From Astrocystis sublimbata (lineage: Eukaryota; Ascomycota; Sordariomycetes; Xylariales; Xylariaceae), in assembly GCA_022453515.1 (NCBI GenBank), contig JAJNNY010000072.1, positions 62,001 through 126,000 on the forward strand: a DNA stretch of 64,000 nt. The letters are read 5' to 3'. Position 1 is the stretch's first letter, and the number at the start of each line of letters is the position of its first letter. The notes under the pieces are model-generated. The model had not been told where the DNA came from. It worked only from the letters and a program-made list of their open reading frames with translations, and searched no databases. Shown in pieces: positions 55,148 through 64,000 of this stretch. Made by a program: the position numbers and the translations under genes.

Positions 55148-56682
55148 TTGATTGATGAAAGCGGGCATTCAAAAAGAGACTATATCCTAGGCGGCGAGAG
55201 ATAGAACGGCGAAATTCTGAATATGCGGAACCATGTGGGGTTTGGTAGCCAACCTTATTTATCTATGCTGCTTTAGGGAAACATTCAACATGAATGAGCC
55301 TTGAGAAATAAGTTTCGCGAGTGTCACAGGACAGATAATGAGATTTGTTTGTCTTTATCTTTCCGTGCAAATGTTAGCAAATACCTAGGTAGATACGGAC
55401 ACGGACGGGATGTGTCATCTGGCTAGGGGTGAGTCTGAGAGAGGATATGTGGGTGATAGTAGCTACTGTAGTAGTACGTAGTGATAGGGTACATACACAC
55501 GGTTGGGTCCGTCTTCTAGGGATAGAGGAAGGGCTGATGTTCTCGTAAACCTTGTTCGGTTTGATTTGTTGTTTTGATCCAACGAAGCATCATCAATAAA
55601 CCCCTTGATACTTACGCAATATACCGACTTACCCTAGCTAGATGACCACCCACTATAGCTAGTGTAAACCACACTCTCTTCCTGGCTCTTCCATTACTTA
55701 TTATTACCTGCGGTGTTAAGTCGAGGAGATAAATATAGTCATGGCGAAGAGAGAGAGGGAGCTTGCACCAGCACGGGCGCATATTTCTGTTTATGACGTG
55801 TTGGCTATCTATATCACATTTACATTATTACCAGGACTTGATACAGGCACGACAGAATGCCGAGAGCGTCTGAAGGCGGGGTTTGAATTCCTTCAATTTC
55901 TGAAATTCCTTGGGGTTGACACATGACAATCTCAGTCAATGCCACGACATACTGGGTACCAAACTAAGTAGTAACAGTAGGGGGTAGTAAGTTATGTGAG
56001 ACACCACCATTGGAAAAGGAATATTTAGATGAGAACGTTTTACAACTACGTAGTAGATATTTAAGTTGTTTTGTTTTGTGCAGGTGCTTGCTTACTTTCT
56101 GCCTGCCAAGGTTGATGGCAACGTTCCTGTATAATTAGGTACATATTCAGTCGTCCCCTTGACAGACCTGGAGGAAAACCATAGGCTATCGTGTATGTGA
56201 ATACACAGCTTCGGGAGTGATCGTCAAAGCGAACACTGCTATGCCCCTGAAAATCGGCCTGGAGGGGATGCTGCCCTGGCATCCTGGAGCGATAAACTCG
56301 ACACATTCTGACAAGGTTGGCACATATATTGGGCTGTAGGTGTGAGCCTGCTCGCCTGCAGCAGCTACCTAGGTATCGAACAGCACTAAATTAGGGAGGG
56401 GAGGGATGCTACCCTGCGTGAACCGCCCAAGACTGGCTAGCTGAATGGGGAGGTACCTGCACTGGAGTCGGTCGTGGGCAGGTACCGTACCTAGGCAGGC
56501 CCGGCAGGCTCGCACAGGCAGGCCAGCAGGCTTCAGCTATCCATTCCCAATCTCCCACTAGCGACCATCCCGTTCCATTGCATTGTTTTACGTTGCGGCC
56601 ATCTCCCACATTACGTCGCTTGTTCTTGTTTGTCGACTACCAACAATCTATTGCGAGACCACAGACATCATAGCTTGTCAAG
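55148..56682. other. Long intergenic region
   Basis: 1.5 kb upstream of the BAR-domain gene. An open frame of 61 codons at 55741-55926 has no recognisable feature. TACCTAGGTA-type motifs occur near 55382-55392, 56366-56376 and 56480-56495. No RNA gene seen. Confidence 0.45.
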
Positions 56683-57933
56683 ATGGACAATTTCAAAGCT
56701 TTCGGCAACACTCTGGGCACTAGCTTCAGGTGAGTCGCCATAGCATGCTTGTCGTCATAGCACCTATATAGACGAGAGCTTCGTCGCTGATACGCATCTG
56801 CGCCCAGCACCATCGGGTCTACCATCACACCCTCCCTCTCCCGTGGCTTTCAGTACACAAAGGAGCAGTTTGGTCAGGCCGAGGACAAGGTCAGTCGATC
56901 CGTACAGCCGTCTATCGCCAGCCATGTGCCAGTGACTAACCGAGCCGTCATCTGCAGACCGAGCTTCCCCCTGACTACATTGACCTGGAGAAGCGCGTGG
57001 ACGCCCTGAAGCAGGTTCACCAGAAACTGCTTGCCGTGACGTGAGTGCCAGCCAAACCGCCAAGGATAGCCCCCGTTGCTCCTGTGGACTGGCTGACTGA
57101 TCGCATCCTAGCTCTCAATACTCCAATGAAGCATACGACTACCCACCCAACATCAAGGAGACCTTCCAGGACCTCGGCCGTACTGTCAGCGAGAAGGTCC
57201 AGCTCCTCTCCTCGGCATCCACGCCTGCCGAGGCGCAGGCTGCTTTGACTGCCCCTCCGACCGCAAAGCCCCAGCCGAAGACATTCAACCATGCCATTGC
57301 CCGCGCCAGTCTAGCCAGCTCCCAATTGCTACACCAGCAGCACACCGGTGCTGGCGAAGACCCTCTGGCCACGGCCCTGGAGAAGTATGCGCTGGCCGAG
57401 GAGCGTGTCGGCGAGGCCCGTCTTGCCCAGGATGCTCAGATCCAGAGCAGGTTCTTGGCTGGTTGGAATACCACCCTAAACACCAACCTGATGTTCGCCA
57501 CACGCGCACGCAGGAATGTCGAACGCACTCGTCTGACCTTGGACTCTGTCAAGTCCCGCGCCAAAGGTACAACCTGGAAACTGCCTGGGGGCACGCCTCG
57601 CGAGGAGCAAGCCGGTTCCGATGAGCTCTCCCCTGAGGCCCAAGAGGAGATCGAGAAAGCCGAAGACGAGTTCGTCACGCAGACAGAGGAAGCTGTGGGT
57701 GTCATGAAGAACGTGAGTCACCACCACAAATACCGAAAAGGTACCTATGCTTTGAGTGGGCCGTAGCTGATTATACTTTCAAGGTCCTCGACACCCCTGA
57801 GCCACTCCGTAACCTGGCCGAGCTTATTGCCGCTCAGGTCGAGTTCCACAAGAAGTCTTACGAAATCCTGAACGAGCTGGCTCCAGTCATCGAAGGTCTC
57901 CAGCTCCAGCAGGAGGCACGTAGTCGCGAATAA
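56683..57933 (+). CDS. BAR-domain protein, Gvp36-like
   Basis: Membrane-curvature protein similar to yeast Gvp36, found on Golgi vesicles and endosomes and involved in traffic and vacuole shape. Exons 56683..56729, 56808..56889, 56958..57040, 57112..57712 and 57784..57933 give 320 residues (yeast Gvp36 has 326). The start MDNFKAFGNTLGTSFSTIGSTITP is an amphipathic N-terminal helix, followed by GFQYTKEQFGQAEDKTELP and DYIDLEKRVDALKQVH. Long coiled helices follow: LATALEKYALAEERVGEARL, RARRNVERTRLTLDSVKSRAKG, an acidic SPEAQEEIEKAEDEFVTQTEEAV, and LAELIAAQVEFHKKSYEILNELAP. All introns are canonical. Assignment is by pattern; a paralogous BAR adaptor is possible. Confidence 0.88.
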
Positions 57934-58988
57934 GTACCCATTACAGGTGCCGTTTGCTGACGGGTCCTTTTTATAGGGAAACTACCGCAAGAGCCGTGAA
58001 AACGCTTCGTAAAAAATTGAGCACTTGCATTTTTGAAACAAATCATGGAGTTTTGATACACAATCCCATCGGATGATGTGAGGATCTCCGAAGGAGGTCT
58101 GTCTTTGAAGTGCATGACTGCGAAGGGATACTGAGGGATTTTTCAGTTTCATTTCCAAATTTTCATTCTCTATCTTGACATGCCACGCCGACTGGTTTCG
58201 ATTCTTATTTGGTGGACGAGTGGATGGGAGGCTTCCGTCCGTGATACGACTGAGCCCACAGAAATGCAAAGAGATAGGCCCAGGCCAGTAGAACCACTTA
58301 CACAACGCTGTTACACAACGCTGTTGGAATGATGCATGTTTCGTGCCTCGATTGTGCAGAGACTTATTACTGAGCCTGCTCGCAATCAAACACATCTGAC
58401 GAGGTCTCTTTGTCAGATGGTACACCACCTTTTCTCACTCAAGTGGTGAGTTCGACTTCAAGTCAACTGATGCCTCCATGATGTTTTGTCATTGCTGTGT
58501 TCGAATACTACCAGCTCCAGCAATAACTCCCATACTCGGTCGCTACAGATGTGCGGTATTTTACCATATTATCTAATGACTGCACTGGCCTACAACGTAT
58601 TGGAAGCTTGAAGTGTCACGGTGTCTACGTACATGTCACAAATATGATGCTATTTGGGTACAGTGCATTGTAAAACGCCAGCTCTGATTGGACAATTAGC
58701 TGTATAGGCGACCCACTCACGTGATTGAGACTCGAGAGCTCTGACGTTCCGCCCAGGCCCACCGCCAAGGGAGGTACCAAGGTACCTAGCTGCAGTACCT
58801 CCGGGGGAGGTTAGGTAGCCTGAGACAGCCTGTAGAGGACCGAACCTTGGCAATTCGGTGGTGGTGGTGATTGATTGATTGATTAATCAGATTGCCTGAC
58901 TGATGCTGTCCGACTCACTGATTCGCGAGGCCCGGAAGCTGTAACCACCATACAACCACCCCCCAACGCACCCTCACACTCGCCCACG
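57934..58988. other. Intergenic region
   Basis: About 1.05 kb. A 148-codon minus-strand frame (57982-58428) has no domain or codon support. A 13-bp direct repeat (TTACACAACGCTG) occurs twice in tandem at 58298-58323. CTGATTGGAC near 58683 contains an inverted CCAAT box. GGTACCAAGGTACCTAG near 58773-58790 belongs to the recurrent motif. Confidence 0.45.
58298..58323. repeat. 13-bp tandem duplication
   Basis: TTACACAACGCTG occurs twice head to tail. Noncoding. Confidence 0.8.
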
Positions 58989-59846
58989 ATGCGTCGGACT
59001 CTACGACTCCTCGCCGATGTCAAGCCCGCCCGCTACCTCGAGGCGGGCAACCCCACCGGTCTGACCGGCCTGTACACCCACAGCTCGCCGCGCTCGTCGC
59101 TGCTGTTCCTGTACTCGCACACCCTCGACAAGCTGCAGCGCTTCCCCGAATCGTCCATGTACCGCAAGTCCGTCGAGGCCCAGACGAAGCACCGCATGGC
59201 CATCCTCGAGGCTGCCGTGCCCCCCGGCTACGAGGAGTGGGCCGAGCGCGCGCGCAAGGTCGTCGAGGAGAACCCCGACGAGTTCAGCATCGACACCCGC
59301 GCAAAGGTCGACGGCGCCAAGGCCATCTGTGTCACCGCCGGCGAGTCCCTCTTCGTCCACCGCACAGACCCCCAGCCGCGGGACAGCCGGTACCTGGAGT
59401 GGGATGGCGAGAGGGACGAGGGCAACGGAAACGAGGGACTGCGTGGCCCCGAGGAGCGAGAGGACCCCCGCCTCAGCTCGGTCTATTCAAGGAAGCCGCT
59501 CGAGCTCCCTAGCAAGGTCAAGTGGGAGGCCGAGCCGCAGATGACGGCCGACCAGTACGTTGTGCTTCCCGAAGGTGATTCGGACACGGGTCGGACTGCT
59601 AACATGGGGTCTTGCGCAGGGTTGAGGAGGTCGAGAACAAGATTGGTGCCGGTCTAATCGAGGAGGTGGTGCAAATGGCCGAGAGCGAATTGAAGCTCAT
59701 CGATGTCATGTACGAGTCCAAAGTGTAAGTGCTACTACGAAAATCGGACATCTATTCATGAGAAGCTAACGGAATGTAGATGGGAGAGTCTAGAAGAGCA
59801 GCCACCAGCAGGTCAGTGGGAGTACTTTGAACGGAAATCGACATAA
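58989..59846 (+). CDS. nuo-32: Complex I 29.9 kDa subunit (NDUFA5/B13 family)
   Basis: Accessory subunit of mitochondrial complex I peripheral arm. Exons 58989..59554, 59620..59724 and 59780..59846 give 245 residues. The start MRRTLRLLADVKPARYLEAG fits the family, then PTGLTGLYTHSSPRSSLLFLYSHTLDKLQRFPESSMYRKSVEA, the NDUFA5 helix pair, and PPGYEEWAERARKVV. After a linker with acidic residues the C-terminal part (VEEVENKIGAGLIEEVVQMAESEL, then WESLEEQPPAGQWEYFER) is joined by two introns of 65 and 55 bp. Fungal members are longer than the about 116-residue animal protein. Coding sequence in exon 1 has very high GC third positions, suggesting high expression. Confidence 0.92.
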
Positions 59847-60544
59847 AATAGCCATCTTTAATGATGCAACAACAAAAAAGATCCCATAACTTAGACTCAT
59901 TGTATCAGTAGAGGATGAGTGCATTATATGGCATTGTACATAACTTCACCCAAATGACGATTCTCTCTGCGCGTGCATATCCATGGCCAATTATATTCTT
60001 TCCCTCTCTCTCTCTCTCTCTTCAAATCACAATAATATCATACATCTCAATGAGTACCCAACAAGAATCAAAAAGGCTCTTAATGGGTTGATGTAGGGTT
60101 GAGATTCTGGTTGTGGGGTTTCCATCTACCCGGTGCCCTGGTCCAAAGTTGCTCCTACAATCGCAGACTTTGGCGAGACTGCCGTTAAATTGAACATCAA
60201 CATTCTTGTTGCTCCGTGGCTTGGTCAGCTGGTAATTATTGTATGCATTCGGCTGCTTGTTATGGGGAGAATGGCTGAGCTGCTAGACATTGGGTACAGT
60301 ACAGTACGCAACACTAGGCCGCACTATCCATCATACCAGCTTCAGCTCACATAAGTTTTATAAGTGACAGCTTCTTCAACCTACAACTTGCATGTACTCA
60401 CTCATTCATTCATACACTGCTCAACGCCACATTCGGGGACAGTAACCCAAAACCATTGCATACGAGCTCAATGCCTTCTTCTTCATCACTAAGATTGAAT
60501 TAAATAACAAGCACAGGTCATACAAACAAGATCTGTCAACCACC
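59847..60544. other. Intergenic region
   Basis: About 700 bp between the complex I gene and the RRN11-like gene. Includes a (CT)n run near 60001-60022. A 73-codon frame at 60133-60354 has no support. Confidence 0.45.
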
Positions 60545-62272
60545 ATGGCACCCTTTGCCCTGTCCGTCCCGGGCTACCGCCTGGGCGTGCACTCCCAGAA
60601 ACAGCAGCCTCACGATGCCGCGCACCAAGATTCAAGCACACGTTCGTTGTCTCCACACGCAAATTCAGATGGCACGGACACGCCCATCTTATTCTCAGCC
60701 TCAGCCTCAGCCAGGACCTCGCGTCTCCCCTCCGAGACCATCAACCCGCTCAGTCACAGCCCCAACACGTTGCGGCAACTCGCCGTCGCCGGGCTCTCGC
60801 CCGAAGACGAGCTGCCGTCGCGCTTCTATCCGGGTTTTCCCAATAGGCCTATCCCTACCAGCTCGCGCAGACAGCGCCGTCGCGGCCGGAGCGCAGCGTC
60901 CAAACGGACAAGCCTATTATTAGGCAATGACAGCGGGGCGGAAACAGATGCCACAGTAACTCCACGGCAGCAGGAGGGGGGAGGGGAGGGGGGCAGCGGA
61001 AGTAGAAGGGGAGGAGATAATGGGAAACTCGACGATGTGGACGACAAACACCACTCGGCGCGCATGCGCCACCTGAACACCATGACGGCCATCATGCACC
61101 GCTGTCTGCGCGAGGGCGACATGGGGCGCGCGAAGCGGGCTCTGGGGCTCCTGCTGCGCACAAGGGACGTCGACATACGCTACGACAACCTGTGGGCCAT
61201 AGGTTCTGAGATCTTGATGCGCGAAGGGGAGCGGGAGGAGAAGATGGTCTCTGCGCTGGCGAAACGGCCGTTGTCGCCGACCTTTTTATCGTCGTCATCT
61301 TCAGAGTCAGATGACGCCTCTGGTTCTGGCGCAGACGACGACTCAGATGTCGTGAATCAAGGTTCGAGAAGAGGGAGAAAGTTGGGAGATGCGGAAGAGG
61401 AAGAGGATGAAGGAGGAGAAGGACACCCAAATCCGCCCCAGCGCTGGGGCAGCGCGGCCAATTTCGCTCAAGTGAGGCACTTTTTCGAAATCCTCATCCA
61501 GTACAACCCGTACGATGCACACCGTCAACAGCTGCCGAGCGCCATCGACTTTTGGCCCGCGCTCTTCGGCATCGAGGTGTATAACCTCGACGCCGAGTTC
61601 CAGACCTCGCTGCACAATGTCTATCTAGAGCACGGGTCTCCATCCCTCTCATCTTCTCGGTCGCGGTCCCGTTCTCCTCAGGACAACGGTGACTATAATA
61701 TGGACCTGGACGATGACGATCACGAAGACGGAGGACGACGAAGGCAGCAGGATGGCGAAGAAGAGGACGAGGACGACGAGGACAGAGACCGCCACGCCGC
61801 CATCGACGATCTGCGCTCCGAGACACAGCGCGGGGCCCTCAGGCTCGCAGCGCGGATGGACGGCGTCCTCGAGAACCCGCCCTACAACACGCACCCGGAG
61901 CTACTCCGTCTGCGAAGCCACGTGGGGCTGTTCGTCGCCGATCTATTTCTGCCTTCACGCCTCATGGAACGGTATACGAGGCGCGAAGGACGGCAATCGC
62001 AAGGACAACGATATCGACGGGGCGAACGGAGCTTACTGCACGATGCGGAGCAACGTCTCCAGAAACATGCAATACATACGGACGAGCAGCTCGCGCTTGC
62101 AAGACGCAGGGCAGAGCAAGGGCGGGCCTTGGTGTTCTTCCGACGCGCCGTGGCGGCGAAGGGGAGGGTGGAGGATTGGATCACGGACGCCCTGGAGGAG
62201 GAGGAGGAAGACGAGGAAGAAGAATTCGACCACGAAGGACTTTTGCGTCGACGATCGGGATGGGGACTTTGA
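60545..62272 (+). CDS. RRN11: RNA polymerase I-specific initiation factor, RRN11-like
   Basis: Likely subunit of the Pol I core factor that recruits RNA polymerase I to rDNA. Single exon, 575 residues, start MAPFALSVPGYRLG. The N-terminal 170 residues are disordered. The family segment follows: RHLNTMTAIMHRCLREGDMGRAKRALGLLLRTRDVDIRY (TPR-like helix pair) and NLWAIGSEILMRE. After an acidic insert comes VRHFFEILIQYNPYDAHRQQLPSAIDFWPALFGIEVYNL, with the typical length-variable acidic linkers. The last 170 residues contain acidic repeats and a run ending in EEEEEDEEEEFD. The match to pfam RNA_pol_I_TF is judged by eye; no search was run. No intron seen. Confidence 0.7.
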   Translation: MAPFALSVPGYRLGVHSQKQQPHDAAHQDSSTRSLSPHANSDGTDTPILFSASASARTSRLPSETINPLSHSPNTLRQLAVAGLSPEDELPSRFYPGFPNRPIPTSSRRQRRRGRSAASKRTSLLLGNDSGAETDATVTPRQQEGGGEGGSGSRRGGDNGKLDDVDDKHHSARMRHLNTMTAIMHRCLREGDMGRAKRALGLLLRTRDVDIRYDNLWAIGSEILMREGEREEKMVSALAKRPLSPTFLSSSSSESDDASGSGADDDSDVVNQGSRRGRKLGDAEEEEDEGGEGHPNPPQRWGSAANFAQVRHFFEILIQYNPYDAHRQQLPSAIDFWPALFGIEVYNLDAEFQTSLHNVYLEHGSPSLSSSRSRSRSPQDNGDYNMDLDDDDHEDGGRRRQQDGEEEDEDDEDRDRHAAIDDLRSETQRGALRLAARMDGVLENPPYNTHPELLRLRSHVGLFVADLFLPSRLMERYTRREGRQSQGQRYRRGERSLLHDAEQRLQKHAIHTDEQLALARRRAEQGRALVFFRRAVAAKGRVEDWITDALEEEEEDEEEEFDHEGLLRRRSGWGL

Positions 62273-62774
62273 TGGGTGGCGGTGTAGCTGGTTGCAGTGT
62301 ATCATTTCTTTATCAGTCATGTCTAGTTGAGATACCCCCTGGATTTGTAGAAACATACTTTTTGCTCCTTGGTTTACCCGTTGGGCTGCTTTTCCGAACA
62401 TGGACGTTACCGAATATGCATTTAATTATCATACTTATAGCAGCTGTATCTTCAAGGTTTATGCAAGTCTACTTATCGATGGATGTCAAATGAGGTTATT
62501 AACAGCTCCAAAAGGATATGGAGGAACCTCATCTTGCATACACGCATCAGATTCATGTTGTGTTGAAGATTTGATATTCTAATCCATGTACATCCCTTCA
62601 AAACGGAGCAAAGCGGCAGGTTAGTACCTAGTTACAGCTTTGTAAAACACAAAAGATATCACAGAATTCCAAAAAATCACAACCCTTGCATTTTTCGAGG
62701 CAGCAGGTTCTGTCCACCACGTGTCCCCCTGAAGCGCCAAAGATGTAATAAGATATCAGGCAACGAAGGGGACT
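62273..62774. other. Convergent intergenic region
   Basis: About 500 bp between RRN11-like (+) and the Yip-family gene (-). AT-rich; no feature seen. Confidence 0.5.
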
Positions 62775-64000
62775 CTAGCTGATGAAGCAGAGACAGCCCA
62801 GCCCGATGTAAAATATAAATAAGGGGTACACGGCAATTCCTACACGGTTGCTGACAACACCACTGCCGCCCAGGATGCTAACACCGGCGGCCATCGCCCA
62901 GCCTACGAGGATAGTGTAGACCGGAATTCGGGGGATCGGTGGAAGGCCCACGGCTGAGAGCAGCGCGGCGATGACGAGGGGAAAGAGTGTGTAGCCGATG
63001 ATGCACACACTTTGCATAAAGGATCTGTTCTCGAATCAGTTACCAGCCAGAACACGGTAGCTTGTGATGCGAGCCAACTCTCCTGTGGGGTCTTGGAAGC
63101 CCATTGGATAATAGGAATGAAGAGGAAAAGGGGGGTGGGGGGATCATGAAAAACTAACATATTCCCGCCCAGTAGCTTGATCTGCAACGTGACGATGGCC
63201 TCTCCGATCCACACAATGGCGAAAACGCCTGAGAAGATGGCGTCCTTTTGCTTCGGCTGGCCGCAGATGCTCAGCAGCACAGCTAGGAGCAAACAGAAAA
63301 TGAGGGGTCCCCAGAGATCCCAATCGCGCAGTCCGGGGGTCATGTTGTTCTGGCTAAGGAGAGCCTCGGTGTCCATGACACGTCCGGCCAGGGACTGCAG
63401 CTCCTCGCGGGCGCCCGAGATGCCGGCGCCGCGTAGATTTGCGTAGGCGCCCCGCAGCCCGCCGCTCTGCATGCCGCTCTCGATCATGGAGCCGCCGAAC
63501 AGGTAGCGCGGGTACAGTACCTCGCGCATCTTGGACCACACGGCCAGCAGGTCGCGGCGCACCGTCTCCCAGACCGTCTCGTCGATCGTGTTCTGCGGCG
63601 CGGCGCGGTCGTCTCCGGGGATTCGCGAAGTGAGGTACGACTCGTTGAGGGGCCGCGAGGAGGAGGACGAGGAGGCGGCGGCGGATTGCGCGCCGATGTT
63701 GCCCGTTAAAGGGGTGCGCTGCGATTCGGCGTTTGATAGCGGATCGTCGAAGTCGTTGAGGTCGGCTATGGATTGAAACAGGTGAGCGTTAGCTACCGAG
63801 ACGTTATTCTTGCAGGCGAGCTTCGCAGTTCACAGGTCGTGGGTCGCGACTTGGGTCTTGCAACCGTTTTTTTCACGATCTCCGTGGCGTCCACGGCGAG
63901 GATTAGACGGCGCGGTGCCATGCCATGGGCTGTGCCACGAGCGAGACCGTTCCTGAGGTGGCAGAGCTCTGAACTCACCATCATCGGGATCGATAAGGTC
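62775..64000 (-). CDS. Yip1-domain Golgi membrane protein (YIP4/YIPF6-like), 5' end off the window
   Basis: Multi-pass protein of the Yip1 family that binds Rab GTPases in ER-Golgi traffic. Minus-strand exons: 63979..64000 (partial, continues beyond the window), 63159..63765 and 62775..63024. Exon 1 ends DLIDPDD and joins ADLNDFDDPLSN. Exon 2 carries the disordered N-terminal part, TIDETVWETVRRDLLAVWSKMREVL, and the first helices (LWGPLIFCLLLAVLLS, and IFSGVFAIVWIGEAIVTLQIKLLGG). Splicing to exon 3 rebuilds GGNISFMQSVCIIGYTLFPLV, the conserved third helix, and two more helices follow to a stop at 62775. The 134-bp intron before exon 3 has no in-frame stop. Pattern fits Yip4; a Yip5-type assignment is less likely. 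Confidence 0.88.

Noticed and set aside
55741..55926. 61-codon plus-strand frame starting MAKRERELAP
   Set aside because: Short, isolated, no homology pattern; insufficient for a gene call.
57982..58428. 148-codon minus-strand frame after the BAR-domain gene
   Set aside because: Composition is Cys, Trp and His rich without any motif, no splice sites, and the gene ends nearby; judged chance.
1..64000. CRISPR arrays, prophage or bacterial operons
   Set aside because: The window is eukaryotic with spliceosomal introns; no spaced direct repeats were found.

Overview
The window is nuclear DNA of a filamentous ascomycete (Pezizomycotina, most likely Sordariomycetes). The signs are many short GT-AG introns with CTAAC-like branch sites, a dispersed 5S rRNA gene, a tRNA-Phe with an anticodon-loop intron, and fungal versions of complex I and ATP synthase subunits. 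Gene models were spliced by hand from donor/acceptor sites and frame continuity. Every complete model closes in frame; the exception is the 5' end of the 11.0-11.9 kb gene, which is unresolved. The P450 at the left edge and the Yip-family gene at the right edge run off the window.

Layout. 1-5.6 kb: 5'-part of a cytochrome P450 (-), a DUF6536 membrane protein (+), and a promoter-like stretch with no clear gene. 5.6-12.4 kb: housekeeping genes, namely thioredoxin-PITH (-), a DnaJ protein (-), a glycine-rich one-TM protein (+), a charged protein without a clear start (-) and a YIP3/PRA1 protein (-). 12.4-16.1 kb is a 3.7 kb gene-free divergent promoter region, followed by a large TRP-like/ML-domain membrane protein (+).

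20.3-25.1 kb is a decayed accessory island. A 5'-truncated NRPS-type thioester-reductase fragment abuts a 3'-truncated GMC oxidoreductase out of frame. Next come an intact AYR1-like short-chain dehydrogenase, a 5S rRNA gene, and a prolyl-iminopeptidase-like pseudogene with frameshifts and stops that ends near a 25-bp poly-C tract. This may be the remains of a small biosynthetic locus.

25.5-64 kb is mostly conserved core genome: a Cys/Met PLP enzyme (-), BUD23 (-), SVP26 (+), an FTA2-like kinase-fold protein (-), REX4 (-) divergent from MCM6 (+), a 1,239-residue disordered protein (-), ATP synthase subunit f (-) divergent from complex I nuo-21 (+), GID8 (-) divergent from an 11-exon uridine kinase/UPRT (+), an alpha/beta hydrolase (+), tRNA-Phe (-), a BAR protein (+), complex I NDUFA5-type subunit (+), an RRN11-like Pol I factor (+) and a YIP4/YIPF6-like protein (-).

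Intergenic DNA repeatedly carries a TACCTAGGTA-type palindromic motif. I found no CRISPR array, no intact transposon, and no convincing new multi-gene system. The most unusual items are the GMC/NRPS chimera, a 15-nt microexon in the ATP synthase subunit f gene, two GC-AG introns, and the gene behind YIP3 whose frame is open but has no clear start.
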